Shown in pieces: positions 8,112 to 16,150 of a stretch of 64,000 bases of DNA. Each line of letters begins with the position of its first letter. Position 1 is the stretch's first letter. This stretch comes from a virus: positions 1-64,000 of IMG/VR virus record IMGVR_UViG_3300029286_000036, one strand, 5' to 3'. Under the pieces are notes generated by a model. That model was not told the origin of the DNA. It searched no databases and worked only from the letters and a program-made list of their open reading frames with translations. The position numbers and the translations under genes are program-made.

Positions 8112-9002
8112 CTACAAAATAGACATTGTTTCGCCACGATAATAATCACGAAGTATTTTAATTAAACTTGAGTCACGTTCAGCTTCTGTGGTTCCAAACA
8201 CAAGCTTTTGAAATTGTTTTATCTGTGCACTATATGCTGTATTTTCCGAACTTTGTGTTGTCTGTATTGACTCGCTGAGACCGTCAATCGAAACCGATGA
8301 CCCGCTAATTCCGGCACCCAAAATAAGTATACCACCGACGGTGAGAACCAGTATTGATGCAATCATCGCAATACATTGGTTAAGCAAAACTGGTACTTTT
8401 CCCTCGCTGAAGCCTATGCTGTACTCAATTTTCCATAAGTGAGGTATCATTGTACTTCTTAATATTTCAGGAAAGAACGCCCCTGTATTTCCAATCTGTA
8501 AATTACCAGGGAATGAGCTATTTGGTATCAGCCTCAATACTCCATCGTGGCTTTGTATCCTCAGCCACTGAGCTGGGATATTTAATACTGGATTATCTTG
8601 ACTATTAACGTCTTTCATATACACAAATTGAAGATTATTTATCTTAATTACAGGTACATTATTTGTCATCATATATGACCAATCCCAGTATTCATTCTGT
8701 CTAAAATCCTTATGCTCTACGATATCCTGAGGTAATATTGATATGTCTAAATCGTGCTCTAGCATAGATACTGCTGTATTTATAAATTGTTGATAAGTAT
8801 CATCACTTAAGTCTTCCCCCGTCTCTTTATCAAGCACATGGACACCGAAAAGATAAGATTTCTTTAAAATGTCAGGGGTTATTAAAGGTTCTACCCTATT
8901 AATTTGCCTATTTGAATTCTTAATTCCTTCCACTTCTGCATAAACTGGATATCCAGTTGGATAGTCTTTTAATACACCATTATCTGATATATATTGTGCC
9001 AT
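8112..9002 (-). CDS. Connector/neck-type virion protein
   Basis: 296 residues. The region from ~215 to 265 has a hydrophobic stretch rich in Gly and Ile followed by SSVSIDGLSESIQTTQSSEN, a pattern I associate with neck or head-tail adaptor proteins of large tailed phages. The position after the capsid and decoration genes fits. Clear start with AAAGGAG. The homing endonuclease downstream probably invaded at this gene's 3' end. Identification as connector is an inference from pattern and context. Confidence 0.55.
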   Translation of the reverse strand: MAQYISDNGVLKDYPTGYPVYAEVEGIKNSNRQINRVEPLITPDILKKSYLFGVHVLDKETGEDLSDDTYQQFINTAVSMLEHDLDISILPQDIVEHKDFRQNEYWDWSYMMTNNVPVIKINNLQFVYMKDVNSQDNPVLNIPAQWLRIQSHDGVLRLIPNSSFPGNLQIGNTGAFFPEILRSTMIPHLWKIEYSIGFSEGKVPVLLNQCIAMIASILVLTVGGILILGAGISGSSVSIDGLSESIQTTQSSENTAYSAQIKQFQKLVFGTTEAERDSSLIKILRDYYRGETMSIL

Positions 9003-9017
9003 TTTGTTCTCCTTTAA

Positions 9018-9392
9018 TTATTCGTCAAGAACTCTAGTTAATGCGTTTATTGCGACCCCTTTCTTAATTATTGTGCCATTTCCTAAAGTGTCTACAGAAA
9101 TTTTAATATTTCCACCAATTAACGTAGCTGAGTTAGCAGCAGTTATACTTACTGTTTGCATAGACCTATCATCTGTATCGGGAACTCCTATCTTAGTAAG
9201 AGTGCTTCCATCGGATAAATTGAATATAAAGCTAACAATCGCAGTTGATGGTGGGATATATCTTAAATTCAAATCATCATCAAAAAGCATCATCTTTAGT
9301 GTTATTGCAGTACCAGTTACGAAATTTATAGCACTAAGGAAGTTGTGCTGATTCAGCGTAGCTTCTTCGTTTAACATTTTTGCACTAATCAT
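9018..9392 (-). CDS. Small beta-rich structural protein
   Basis: 124 residues without Cys, rich in Thr, Ile, Val and Asn in alternating patterns typical of beta-structured virion proteins. GAGGAG precedes the ATG. It begins right after an extended -10 promoter (9423-9431) and directly precedes the connector-like gene. Probably a head or neck component; no family recognised. Confidence 0.55.
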   Translation of the reverse strand: MISAKMLNEEATLNQHNFLSAINFVTGTAITLKMMLFDDDLNLRYIPPSTAIVSFIFNLSDGSTLTKIGVPDTDDRSMQTVSITAANSATLIGGNIKISVDTLGNGTIIKKGVAINALTRVLDE

Positions 9393-9422
9393 TATATGTC
9401 TCCTCTAATTATAGCTACCCTA

Positions 9423-9431
9423 ATTATATCA
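9423..9431 (-). promoter_or_regulatory. Extended -10 promoter TGATATAAT (late type)
   Basis: Minus-strand TTTATGATATAATTAGGGTA with no -35 box at 17 bp. The TGA is also the stop codon of the upstream phosphoesterase gene. The same 17 bases TTATGATATAATTAGGG recur at 12494. Confidence 0.7.
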
Positions 9432-10016
9432 TAAATTCAAGGTCAAATCTATCAAATCATGTATTTGCGTAACTGAGACAGGGGCATACTTCCAAGCATA
9501 GCAACCGACATGAATCTGCTTCTTCTTTAGATTTATCTTCTCAAACCCACTATGAACATGACCATGTAGTAAAAAATCCTCATTCCCCTTAACAGGTGAG
9601 TACTTGTTAATCTTGGTATATTTCTTTCCGGTTGTAATCCGAATCCACCACATCTTTAACTTTGAATACTTGTAAGGGTAATGTGCTAGCTTGAAGGTCT
9701 TTTGCCCGCACTTTATGACCGCTTCCTGCAATACTAAATCGAATCCCATTTTATAGTAATTATTAACAGTATGATTGTCATGGTTGCCTAAAATGAGTAT
9801 TTTCTTGCCTTTTAGCTGTTTTAATATTTCAATCCCTTCATGAATCTGAATGTATCCAAAATCTCCTAATATGTAAACTATGTCATCTTTTTTTATTATG
9901 GAATTCCAATTATCAATTAGAGCCTTATTCATCTCCTCTACATTGGAAAAGGGACGATTGTCGTATTTTAATATGTTCGTGTGAAAAAAGTGCAAATCAC
10001 TTGTAAAATAAATCAT
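9429..10016 (-). CDS. Calcineurin-like metallophosphoesterase
   Basis: 195 residues. The metal-binding motifs are in order: DLHFFH (D-x-H) near residue 7, GDFGY near 51, GNHDNH near 76, an HYP block near 112 and HGHVHSG near 151. This is the compact phosphoesterase family common in phages, with possible activity on phosphodiesters or nucleotides. It has its own TTGACT promoter, and the ATG lies nine bases after the -10 box with no ribosome binding site, so translation is probably leaderless or nearly so. It stands alone among head genes. Confidence 0.88.
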   Translation of the reverse strand: MIYFTSDLHFFHTNILKYDNRPFSNVEEMNKALIDNWNSIIKKDDIVYILGDFGYIQIHEGIEILKQLKGKKILILGNHDNHTVNNYYKMGFDLVLQEAVIKCGQKTFKLAHYPYKYSKLKMWWIRITTGKKYTKINKYSPVKGNEDFLLHGHVHSGFEKINLKKKQIHVGCYAWKYAPVSVTQIHDLIDLTLNL

Positions 10017-10025
10017 ACTACCAAT

Positions 10026-10054
10026 AGTATATCACGCCTCAATAATTAAGTCAA
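10026..10054 (-). promoter_or_regulatory. Promoter TTGACT-17-TATACT
   Basis: Minus-strand AAAATAATACTTGACT, 17 bp ending TGA, TATACT, then nine bases to the ATG of the phosphoesterase gene. Confidence 0.85.
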
Positions 10055-10120
10055 GTATTATTTTGTTGTGCTAATATTGTAACAACTTTTGATAACAATC
10101 GTTATCTCTTTTGATTACAT

Positions 10121-10152
10121 AAAAAAACCCCGTAGGGCTTTAATCTACGGGG
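10121..10152 (-). terminator. Rho-independent terminator
   Basis: Minus strand: CCCCGTAG (145-152 side), nine-base loop, CTACGGGG, then seven T. Eight perfect pairs. It ends the transcript of the coiled-coil membrane protein gene at 10190-10564. Confidence 0.9.
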
Positions 10153-10189
10153 ATTGGGATATAATAACTGCCGAAGCAGGGATTAGCCC

Positions 10190-10564
10190 TTATATTATTT
10201 TTAATAGTCTTAAAACTATTCCCATTACAGTTCCAATTACTCCAATTACTGATGTTATTCTAAAAGCTGAATTACATATTTCTTTTACTTTAGCTTTTCT
10301 AATTGCGGAAGCGATTCTGTGATTTTCTAATGCATCTACTTTCTGTGATAAAATTTCTCTTGCTTCTATTTCAATTTCCAGTCTTTGAGTGTTTGCTATT
10401 GTAGCTGCTATGTGAAACTCTAAATCCTCAGTATTCTTAGCCACATCATCTCTCACATTAAACAAACTATTCTTTACAACTGCAACATCTTCACTGACCT
10501 CAGACACTTTATTGCTGAGATTTCTAATTTCTCCCAAAAGAATCGTAAATTCCGTGTTTTCCAT
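10190..10564 (-). CDS. Coiled-coil protein with C-terminal membrane segment
   Basis: 124 residues: ~85 residues of heptad-patterned coiled coil, a basic patch (RIASAIRKAKVKE), and one membrane segment at the end (ITSVIGVIGTVMGIVLRLL). The arrangement is like XhlA-type haemolysin/holin accessory proteins, but a structural role cannot be excluded because it sits between virion genes. Start with AAGGAAG. A strong terminator follows. Confidence 0.6.
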   Translation of the reverse strand: MENTEFTILLGEIRNLSNKVSEVSEDVAVVKNSLFNVRDDVAKNTEDLEFHIAATIANTQRLEIEIEAREILSQKVDALENHRIASAIRKAKVKEICNSAFRITSVIGVIGTVMGIVLRLLKII

Positions 10565-10576
10565 GTTACTTCCTTA

Positions 10577-10612
10577 TATAAAAACGGGGCTGGAGAGTTT
10601 AACTCCAACCCC
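10577..10612 (-). terminator. Rho-independent terminator
   Basis: Minus strand: GGGGTTGGAG, seven-base loop, CTCCAGCCCC (ten pairs with one G-T), then GTTTTTATA. Lies directly downstream of the triplicated virion protein gene. Confidence 0.85.
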
Positions 10613-10621
10613 TGCTTTCAT

Positions 10622-12046
10622 TTATGCGTATAAAGCTATTACTTCTTTAAAGGAAGCATTATCACACAGCATTACATTCAATAATTCTTTACATTTCTGT
10701 AACTTAGCTGCTGCTATAATTGATGTTGAACCGCCTTCGATTACTCTAACTATTTCTAAATAATAAACATTATTCTTACTCACACAGAAAGAATTCTGAA
10801 GTGCTTTTTTAGCTAATGTTGTTAATGTTCCACCATCTGCCTTACCTATTGTAATTACTGTAGTTTCTATTGTATTTACATCATTTACTCTTCCAACAAA
10901 ACCTGCTCCAATTTCTTTGTTTTCTATAATAAATTCGCCTGTTAATAGGTCTTCAATTCCAACAAATTCAGCATCTGCATCTATTGCTGTATACATAACT
11001 GCTGCTGCCTGTATTGCCGTCATTAATGATGTTACTGTATCTATTTTAACAACTCTATCACATGCTGCAACTACTGTAGGTACGGATATACTTAAATTAT
11101 CTACATCTACATAAAATCCCACTGTTCCATTTTTATCAAAAGCTAGTAAATAATCTCCTTGATAATTAGAATCAGCACCTGCTGTATCAACTGTAACTGT
11201 AGTAGCTGAAGTTCCTGCTGTTCCTGCTGTCTTTGGTCCATAAGTTGTTGAACGAACTTTTATTGTTCCTGCTGCATTTGATGTTCCTACGAATTTAGCA
11301 TCTCCATCTATCTCATTATAAATTGCTGTTCCAACTGCTGTAGTTGATGTGTTGTTAGCAACTGTAGTTATTTCAACTGCTCTATCACATGCTGTAGCTG
11401 CTGCTGGGATAGTAGTTCCACCATTGTCTACATCAAACCAAAAACCTACTGAACCTGCTTCGTCTTGAAGAACTATTGTCTTGCCATTATAAACTGAAGG
11501 TAAACCCTGAACTGTAACTGATGCTGTGTATCCTGCTGCTCCTGTAACATCTATATCTGCTCTTGTTCCCATTGCCACATCTTCAATAATATAAGTTCCT
11601 GCTGAGTCGTCAGAAATCTTAACAAATTGAGAATCTGCTGCTAATGCATTGCCTATTTTTGTTCCTACTGCTCCAATTAAATCTCCAGTTGCAACTGTAG
11701 TAATCTTTATTAATCTAGCAACTCCTGCTAATCCTGCCGGAACTCCACCTGCTCCATTTTCCATGTAAACACCAACTGAACCCGCTGAATCGTAAAGTAT
11801 AAAATACTTTTGGTTTGTGTCATCAGCTACGTCTGCTGTTACTGTGATGCTTGTTCTTTCGTAACGACCTGTTTCTGCTGGACATACTAATTGAGTGATT
11901 TCTCTAACATTGGCAGTAACTGCACTCATACAGCTAACTTTGAACTTTTCCTTAGCTCCACCCATCATGTCAGCAATTTCATTACCTAAACTGTTGCTGC
12001 AAATCCCTTCTTTAATTTTCCTTCTTAACCTTGAACTAACACTCAT
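10622..12046 (-). CDS. Virion protein with three ~105-residue repeats
   Basis: 474 residues. An N-terminal helix region (1-60) is followed by three homologous modules at about 79-180, 187-290 and 297-400. Each has a YFILYDSAGSVGVYM-like strand, a VARLIKITTVA-like middle and a GDAKFVG-like end. A Cys-containing helical tail follows. Low charge, high Ala/Thr/Val/Gly content and position next to head genes suggest a capsid fibre, decoration or tail-tube-type surface protein. No family name recognised. GGAGG-type site upstream and a terminator downstream. Confidence 0.65.
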   Translation of the reverse strand: MSVSSRLRRKIKEGICSNSLGNEIADMMGGAKEKFKVSCMSAVTANVREITQLVCPAETGRYERTSITVTADVADDTNQKYFILYDSAGSVGVYMENGAGGVPAGLAGVARLIKITTVATGDLIGAVGTKIGNALAADSQFVKISDDSAGTYIIEDVAMGTRADIDVTGAAGYTASVTVQGLPSVYNGKTIVLQDEAGSVGFWFDVDNGGTTIPAAATACDRAVEITTVANNTSTTAVGTAIYNEIDGDAKFVGTSNAAGTIKVRSTTYGPKTAGTAGTSATTVTVDTAGADSNYQGDYLLAFDKNGTVGFYVDVDNLSISVPTVVAACDRVVKIDTVTSLMTAIQAAAVMYTAIDADAEFVGIEDLLTGEFIIENKEIGAGFVGRVNDVNTIETTVITIGKADGGTLTTLAKKALQNSFCVSKNNVYYLEIVRVIEGGSTSIIAAAKLQKCKELLNVMLCDNASFKEVIALYA

Positions 12047-12103
12047 ATCGTCCTCCTATAAAAACGTGCAAGATGACTATACGCCACCTTGAATGAGACT
12101 AAC

Positions 12104-12457
12104 TTAATCTGCGGACACTTCTAATCTAATCGCCGCTGAAGTTCTAACATAATCATCTGTAGCTACTGTAAAAAATGTAGCATTCGGCATCAATATTGTA
12201 TCTAATCCGTTTACATCTGGAACTGTAACAGTAGACCCACCGAAACGCATAAAAGCTGCTCCATTACCAAATACTCTAACTAAAGCCCCTTTTCCTACAT
12301 AAACAGCAGTTGTTGCATCTGCTATAACAAGATAAGGAATTGGTATCATTCCACTAATTACTTTATCTGACTTAGAGATATCATTGTAACGATGTTGTTC
12401 TATCGTCCCAGCAGTCATCTGCTCTTTACTCTTATATCGACTTCCATTTCCAGCCAT
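12104..12457 (-). CDS. Small head-decoration-like protein
   Basis: 117 residues from the second of two adjacent ATGs, which has GGAGG at better spacing. Composition is like a capsid decoration protein: few charges, strands such as YLVIADATTAVYVGKGALVR and VTVPDVNGLDTILMPNA. An extended -10 promoter sits at 12494-12502. Assignment rests on composition and context only. Confidence 0.5.
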   Translation of the reverse strand: MAGNGSRYKSKEQMTAGTIEQHRYNDISKSDKVISGMIPIPYLVIADATTAVYVGKGALVRVFGNGAAFMRFGGSTVTVPDVNGLDTILMPNATFFTVATDDYVRTSAAIRLEVSAD

Positions 12458-12493
12458 CATAAACCTCCAAAAGTGTACATTATATACACCCTA

Positions 12494-12502
12494 ATTATAT
12501 CA
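12494..12502 (-). promoter_or_regulatory. Extended -10 promoter TGATATAAT (late type)
   Basis: Minus-strand TTTATGATATAATTAGGGTG without a -35 box; nearly identical to the site at 9423. Drives the decoration-like and triplicated virion protein genes. Confidence 0.7.
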
Positions 12503-12530
12503 TAAAAAGTAAGGATATTATTGAATAAAG

Positions 12531-12560
12531 AAAAAGAGCTACCTCATTTAAAAGTAGCCC
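12531..12560 (-). terminator. Rho-independent terminator
   Basis: Minus strand: GGGCTAC, 11-base loop, GTAGCTC, then TTTTTCTTTATT. Ends the accessory-gene transcript coming from 13-17 kb before the late promoter at 12494. Confidence 0.8.
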
Positions 12561-12589
12561 TATTTATGCTATTATATTCAGATACTTAT

Positions 12590-12835
12590 CTATTTCTTAG
12601 CATCTCTTAATGCTTGATGGACTTGCTTTAGGAGATATCTGTGAATTGACCTAAACCGTTTAAATTCTGAGTTTAAAAATGTTCTCTCGAGGTCCAAACA
12701 ACTCCTTTTAGCATCATCAAAATTAAGAAATACGACCCCATCTATTACATCACAATCTATAAACTTAATTCCTTCAAATATTAAGAAGGTTGCAATGTCT
12801 AAGTCTTGAGTTGAGTATATTTTAGGGTCTTTCAT
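12590..12835 (-). CDS. DUF5659-like small protein
   Basis: 81 residues. Starts MKDPKIYSTQDLDIATFL and ends with a helix containing RSIHRYLLKQVHQALRD; the order (short strand, FLIFEGIKF strand, DC/FLNFDDAKRS strand, helix) fits DUF5659, a small phage protein of unknown role. It follows the upstream stop codon directly (TAGATG) and lacks its own strong ribosome site, so it is translationally coupled to the Cys-rich gene. Confidence 0.6.
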   Translation of the reverse strand: MKDPKIYSTQDLDIATFLIFEGIKFIDCDVIDGVVFLNFDDAKRSCLDLERTFLNSEFKRFRSIHRYLLKQVHQALRDAKK

Positions 12836-13195
12836 CTATTTTGCTACTTTAATTTTATTTGGTGCATGCGGAGGTCTTCCTGCTTTCTTTTTAGTTCCAC
12901 ATATAACACATTCTTTTGTTGAATTTCCGTCTTTATCCAAATAGTGATGCTTTTTACAGGATGAATCTTCTTCTTTTTTTACTTCTTCCTTTTGCTCTTC
13001 TTCTCCCTTCCCACATGTACAATTATCACATTTACCGTCACATCCTGTTTCTGGAGCACATGGGTCTTCTATTAAGTCGCCTTTATAATCATACCCTGCT
13101 TCCTCACAACATTCACCGATAAAAAACTCACCTATGTCTTTAACAAAATGCTTCTCGCTTACTCCACATCTACAACTCTTTTTAAATAACGGCAT
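12836..13195 (-). CDS. Cys-rich protein with AT-hook-like tail
   Basis: 119 residues with about 16 cysteines in three groups (CRCG near the start; CAPETGCDGKCDNCTCG in the middle; CVICG near 97), separated by a Glu/Lys-rich linker. The C-terminus reads KKKAGRPPHAPNK, and the core GRP flanked by basic residues resembles an AT-hook that binds the minor groove of AT-rich DNA. Probably a zinc-binding DNA-associated protein. GGAGG upstream of ATG. Confidence 0.6.
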   Translation of the reverse strand: MPLFKKSCRCGVSEKHFVKDIGEFFIGECCEEAGYDYKGDLIEDPCAPETGCDGKCDNCTCGKGEEEQKEEVKKEEDSSCKKHHYLDKDGNSTKECVICGTKKKAGRPPHAPNKIKVAK

Positions 13196-13212
13196 CTTTA
13201 ATCCTCCAATCT

Positions 13213-13404
13213 TTAATCTGTCTTAATTTTATCACATAATACCACATTATAAGTTACGCATCTGTGATACGAAATGAAAGCTCTACAATAATCTTCTGCT
13301 TGCTCCCGATGGTCAAAGTATAGTTCAGGTGTAAACTCTTTACCTTTAGGGTCTAAGATTACCCAATAATGCTTATTAAGTTGCTTTAATGTGAAAGTTA
13401 GCAC
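13213..13404 (-). CDS. Hypothetical protein, 63 aa
   Basis: Starts with GTG whose first base is the last base of the upstream TAG stop; GGAAG site upstream. Small alpha/beta protein (YWVILDPKGKEFTPELYFDH, then a helix). No family recognised. Part of the accessory operon running from 13709 to 12590. Confidence 0.55.
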   Translation of the reverse strand: MLTFTLKQLNKHYWVILDPKGKEFTPELYFDHREQAEDYCRAFISYHRCVTYNVVLCDKIKTD

Positions 13405-13658
13405 TATTCCACTTCCTTTTTTAAACTACCTGCAAATTCTAAAGCTTGGTCGCCTAACATGCTGTACATTCCTTGAAGTCTTTCAAATAAATCTCTAAAT
13501 TCTCTACGTTGCATTAAGAATCCTAATTTCTCTTGGTCTGTGGCATTCTCGTCGCCCTTTCTGAAGGTATATTTTGAGATAACTAATTTATCTTTTATCT
13601 CTTTTCTTAACTCGCTGATTCCTTCAAGTATTAATTTAAGTTCTTCTTGCTTTGTCAT
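13404..13658 (-). CDS. Hypothetical helical protein, 84 aa
   Basis: The ATG at 13658 follows AAGGAG closely, and a longer frame upstream runs into the promoter, so this start is chosen. The product is helical and charged (MTKQEELKLILEGISELRKE, then RREFRDLFERLQGMYSML). Unknown function; first gene after the promoter at 13681-13709. Confidence 0.6.
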   Translation of the reverse strand: MTKQEELKLILEGISELRKEIKDKLVISKYTFRKGDENATDQEKLGFLMQRREFRDLFERLQGMYSMLGDQALEFAGSLKKEVE

Positions 13659-13680
13659 TTTATTTTCTCCTTTTTCTTTT

Positions 13681-13709
13681 ATTTTAACACAAAAGAAATA
13701 GGATGTCAA
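13681..13709 (-). promoter_or_regulatory. Promoter TTGACA-17-TAAAAT
   Basis: Minus strand: TAG stop of the upstream gene, then at once TTGACA, 17 bp ending TGT, TAAAAT. Drives the accessory genes 13658 to 12590. Confidence 0.85.
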
Positions 13710-14003
13710 CTATTTTTTTAGCTCTTCAATAACTAAAGATACAAATCTTTTACGAATCTTATTCATCTTAAGCTGTTCACGGTATGGTTCATTAAGCATT
13801 TTTGTATTCTGAATAGATGCTTCAAGTTTCTCGTCTGCCTTTTTTGTTGTTACAATTGCTTGCTCTTCCATGGCTAATCCTAACATTTTGTCATCTAACT
13901 CTTCCTTACTCATTCCTCTGATTTCTGCCACATACTCAATTTCCAATTTTCTAGCAAGTTGTGTACTCTCGGGAACTTCCATTAATTTGCTTTCGTTACT
14001 CAT
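13710..14003 (-). CDS. Hypothetical coiled-coil protein, 97 aa
   Basis: Strong AAGGAG site. Acidic and helical (RGMSKEELDDKMLGLAMEEQ, then LNEPYREQLKMNKIRKRF), probably an extended helical bundle or an adaptor. Lies after the RNA ligase gene in the same operon. No family recognised. Confidence 0.55.
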   Translation of the reverse strand: MSNESKLMEVPESTQLARKLEIEYVAEIRGMSKEELDDKMLGLAMEEQAIVTTKKADEKLEASIQNTKMLNEPYREQLKMNKIRKRFVSLVIEELKK

Positions 14004-14015
14004 GTTATTTCTCCT

Positions 14016-14948
14016 TTATAAATAATTCTTTAACAGTTTGAATCCTTCTGACCCAATACTACATATTCTCTTTATATCATCTTTGTGGTAAATAGTCAAG
14101 GAGTATTCTTTCTCAAAGTCTATTTTTGCATCATCTATTAAATATTTAATGTATTCTCCGATTTGTTTACAATCCTGAATTTGTCCATATTTACTGAATA
14201 TTGATTGTAATCTATTGTCTGTGATGTATTCTAAGAATTTATCGTTTAGGTCATCTATTTCGGTTCTTTCTCGAGGTTCTTTCTGAACTTTAGGTGCCCT
14301 TGCGATTTCCTTAAACTTATCATTTTTCTTTTTAATCCAAAAGGATTCCCCAATTACTGAATACCAATTATTGTAGAAAGGTTTTATTACAACTCCCTCA
14401 CATATATTATTTTCGATATTTAATACTTTTGAGTCAAATTCTGTGTTGAACTCTAATGCTTGCTCCAGCGATTGCGCAATCTTTACGACCGGAACTATTG
14501 GTAAATCGTACATTCTACCATGACCAAAGAAATAGAATGGAGATAGCATGCATCCATTAAGTCTCATGTCAAAGAAAAATATCTGTTTTTCTTTCCCGTA
14601 GTCTACTCCCTTTTGAATCCCTTGTCCAACTAATTCTCCGTATAACGTAATATTTTCTACTTCACCTGAGATATCTCTTTCTTGAATCTCTTTAAAGATT
14701 CTCATATATTTATCTTGATTAACTACATTCTGGATGTCATTAAACTTCTCATCATCTTTAACCCAGTCTGTTCTTTTTCCTATCTCAATGTTATCTTTTG
14801 TGATATGAATTTGAATATTGCATCCATGAAGCTTTTCTGTGATGATGTAAGATTGATATGCCAATTCTGGATATAATTCCAAAAATCGTTCAATGAATTT
14901 ACTTTGGTAATGATTCTCAATACTTGGATACTTCTTAAATTCACTCAT
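14016..14948 (-). CDS. Rnl2-type RNA ligase
   Basis: 310 residues from the ATG at 14948, which has AGAGGTGA upstream; a longer frame overlaps the previous gene. Nucleotidyltransferase motifs are visible: motif I EKLHGCN (38-44, Lys39 as the AMP-accepting residue), motif III-like FFFDMRLNG near 128-136, motif IV EGVVIKPF and motif V WIKKKNDKF. These match the RNA ligase/Rnl2 family (PF09414). Such ligases repair RNA breaks such as tRNA cleaved by host defence nucleases. No polynucleotide kinase is seen beside it in this window. Confidence 0.85.
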   Translation of the reverse strand: MSEFKKYPSIENHYQSKFIERFLELYPELAYQSYIITEKLHGCNIQIHITKDNIEIGKRTDWVKDDEKFNDIQNVVNQDKYMRIFKEIQERDISGEVENITLYGELVGQGIQKGVDYGKEKQIFFFDMRLNGCMLSPFYFFGHGRMYDLPIVPVVKIAQSLEQALEFNTEFDSKVLNIENNICEGVVIKPFYNNWYSVIGESFWIKKKNDKFKEIARAPKVQKEPRERTEIDDLNDKFLEYITDNRLQSIFSKYGQIQDCKQIGEYIKYLIDDAKIDFEKEYSLTIYHKDDIKRICSIGSEGFKLLKNYL

Positions 14949-14949
14949 T

Positions 14950-15150
14950 TTATTCACCTCTAGTAACCGATACTGTACCTGATGAAATACTCCATACAAA
15001 GTTCTTTTTACCTTCATAAGGTAATCCTAACTCGGTACACATTCTATCAAAGCTCTTAGGTTCCAACGTAAGATTATGTATCTTGATATCAGAAGCTCCC
15101 ATTTGGATTATAAAATCGTACAAGATTTCCGCAGCTTTCTTCTGTTCCAT
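14950..15150 (-). CDS. Hypothetical protein, 66 aa
   Basis: GGGAGG site six bases before ATG. Small alpha/beta protein (MEQKKAAEILYDFIIQMGAS). Its first 62 bases overlap the 3' end of the upstream gene in another frame; both genes have good ribosome sites, so both may be real. It directly precedes the RNA ligase gene. Confidence 0.55.
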   Translation of the reverse strand: MEQKKAAEILYDFIIQMGASDIKIHNLTLEPKSFDRMCTELGLPYEGKKNFVWSISSGTVSVTRGE

Positions 15151-15361
15151 CGTTTTCCTCCCAACTAATTATACTTGTGCTTTCTCCGTCAATTATCTTA
15201 TATCCCAAATTTAAAAAATATAGTCTCACGTGTGGATTTACAAACTGTTTATTGATTACTGTTTTAAATGAACCATTATTAACAGCTTCCTGAACTATAT
15301 TTTTAATCAGAACAAGCTGTCTATTGTATGCTGTTTTTTTGGCTTCTTTGGCTGTATACAT
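15089..15361 (-). CDS. Hypothetical phage protein, 90 aa
   Basis: Starts MYTAKEAKKTAYNRQLVLIK; contains LGYKIIDGESTSIISWE, a helix then beta-hairpin pattern frequent in small phage proteins that begin with a TAKEA-like motif. AGGAG upstream; the start overlaps the stop of the 50-codon membrane gene (TAATG). No function known. Confidence 0.6.
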   Translation of the reverse strand: MYTAKEAKKTAYNRQLVLIKNIVQEAVNNGSFKTVINKQFVNPHVRLYFLNLGYKIIDGESTSIISWEENDGTEESCGNLVRFYNPNGSF

Positions 15362-15513
15362 TACTTTAAGCTCCTATATAGAACTATCCCATAAGTAATA
15401 ACAAAAGCTGCTAAATACCCTGCTGATTCATCTCTTCCTACTATAATTGCTTCTATTATGAAACACATGGATGCTAAAATCAATACGCTGTCGATAATCA
15501 TTTCTTTAATCAT
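15361..15513 (-). CDS. Small membrane protein, 50 aa
   Basis: A 50-codon frame with AAGGAG before the ATG. It begins MIKEMIIDSVLILASMCFI and has two hydrophobic segments separated by GRDESAG. It is tightly packed: its ATG overlaps the stop of the NDP kinase gene (ATGA) and its stop overlaps the next start (TAATG). This packing argues for a real gene. Function unknown. Confidence 0.65.
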   Translation of the reverse strand: MIKEMIIDSVLILASMCFIIEAIIVGRDESAGYLAAFVITYGIVLYRSLK

Positions 15514-15902
15514 TTTGAACTCCTTGTATTTTTATATAAAAATTCTACTTCTCTTATGAAACTATCTTCTGAATCACTTCCATGAACTGCATTCTCGTAC
15601 AATTTCTTTCCAGTAAACTTCTTTCTAATATCCAACATAACTCTACGCCATTCTACAATCGCATTCTTTTTTTCAAGAATCAAAACAAATACTACTCCAC
15701 TCGACATAAACTTAACCAAATCTTTATAAAAATCCTTATCCTTATGCTCTTTATAAAACTCACTAGCTGCTTTTACCGACATCTTAATTTCTCTAATAAA
15801 AACTATATCAAACTTATTCTTCTCAATAGTCTGAATTATCTCTCCCACATTTCGATTCTTTACTGCGTCTGGTTTAATGATTGCTACTGTATGTTTGCTC
15901 AC
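15510..15902 (-). CDS. ndk: Nucleoside diphosphate kinase
   Basis: 130 residues. NDP kinases move the terminal phosphate between nucleoside triphosphates and diphosphates through a phosphohistidine. The family blocks are present: TVAIIKPDAVKNRNVGEII at the start, a central FMSSGVVFVLILEKKNAI and the active-site block NAVHGSDSED with the catalytic His near 108. Length is close to the usual ~140. GTG start with AAAGGAG. It lies one gene away from a divergent paralogue that has lost the His, and would supply dNTPs for phage replication. Confidence 0.9.
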   Translation of the reverse strand: MSKHTVAIIKPDAVKNRNVGEIIQTIEKNKFDIVFIREIKMSVKAASEFYKEHKDKDFYKDLVKFMSSGVVFVLILEKKNAIVEWRRVMLDIRKKFTGKKLYENAVHGSDSEDSFIREVEFLYKNTRSSK

Positions 15903-16093
15903 TATAACTCCTTTATATTGACTATCTTTTGAATCGCTGAATCCATTCCCGATACATAAGCCTTTAAAATCAAATTAAAATAGAATCCTCCACAATCTAT
16001 ATTGTACTTACTGCATAATTCACGAGCAAAAACTTCTGCTTCTTTCATAATTTGGTCAGCATGGCTTTTGGTTTTCCTTGAAGTTTTCTTCAT
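15902..16093 (-). CDS. Hypothetical basic protein, 63 aa
   Basis: Basic N-terminus (KKTSRKTKSHADQIMKEAE), then a helical region with two Cys. Stop and next start share a base (TAGTG). It lies between the two NDP kinase-like genes, under the promoter at 16113-16141. Unknown function. Confidence 0.55.
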   Translation of the reverse strand: MKKTSRKTKSHADQIMKEAEVFARELCSKYNIDCGGFYFNLILKAYVSGMDSAIQKIVNIKEL

Positions 16094-16112
16094 GCAATTT
16101 TACCTCATCCTC

Positions 16113-16141
16113 TTTATATCACATCTGAACTAAATTGTCAA
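16113..16141 (-). promoter_or_regulatory. Promoter TTGACA-17-TATAAA
   Basis: Minus strand: TTGACA, 17 bp ending TGA, TATAAA, located just after the stop of the upstream NDP kinase-like gene. Drives the operon starting at 16093. Confidence 0.85.
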
Positions 16142-16150
16142 GGTTAATTT

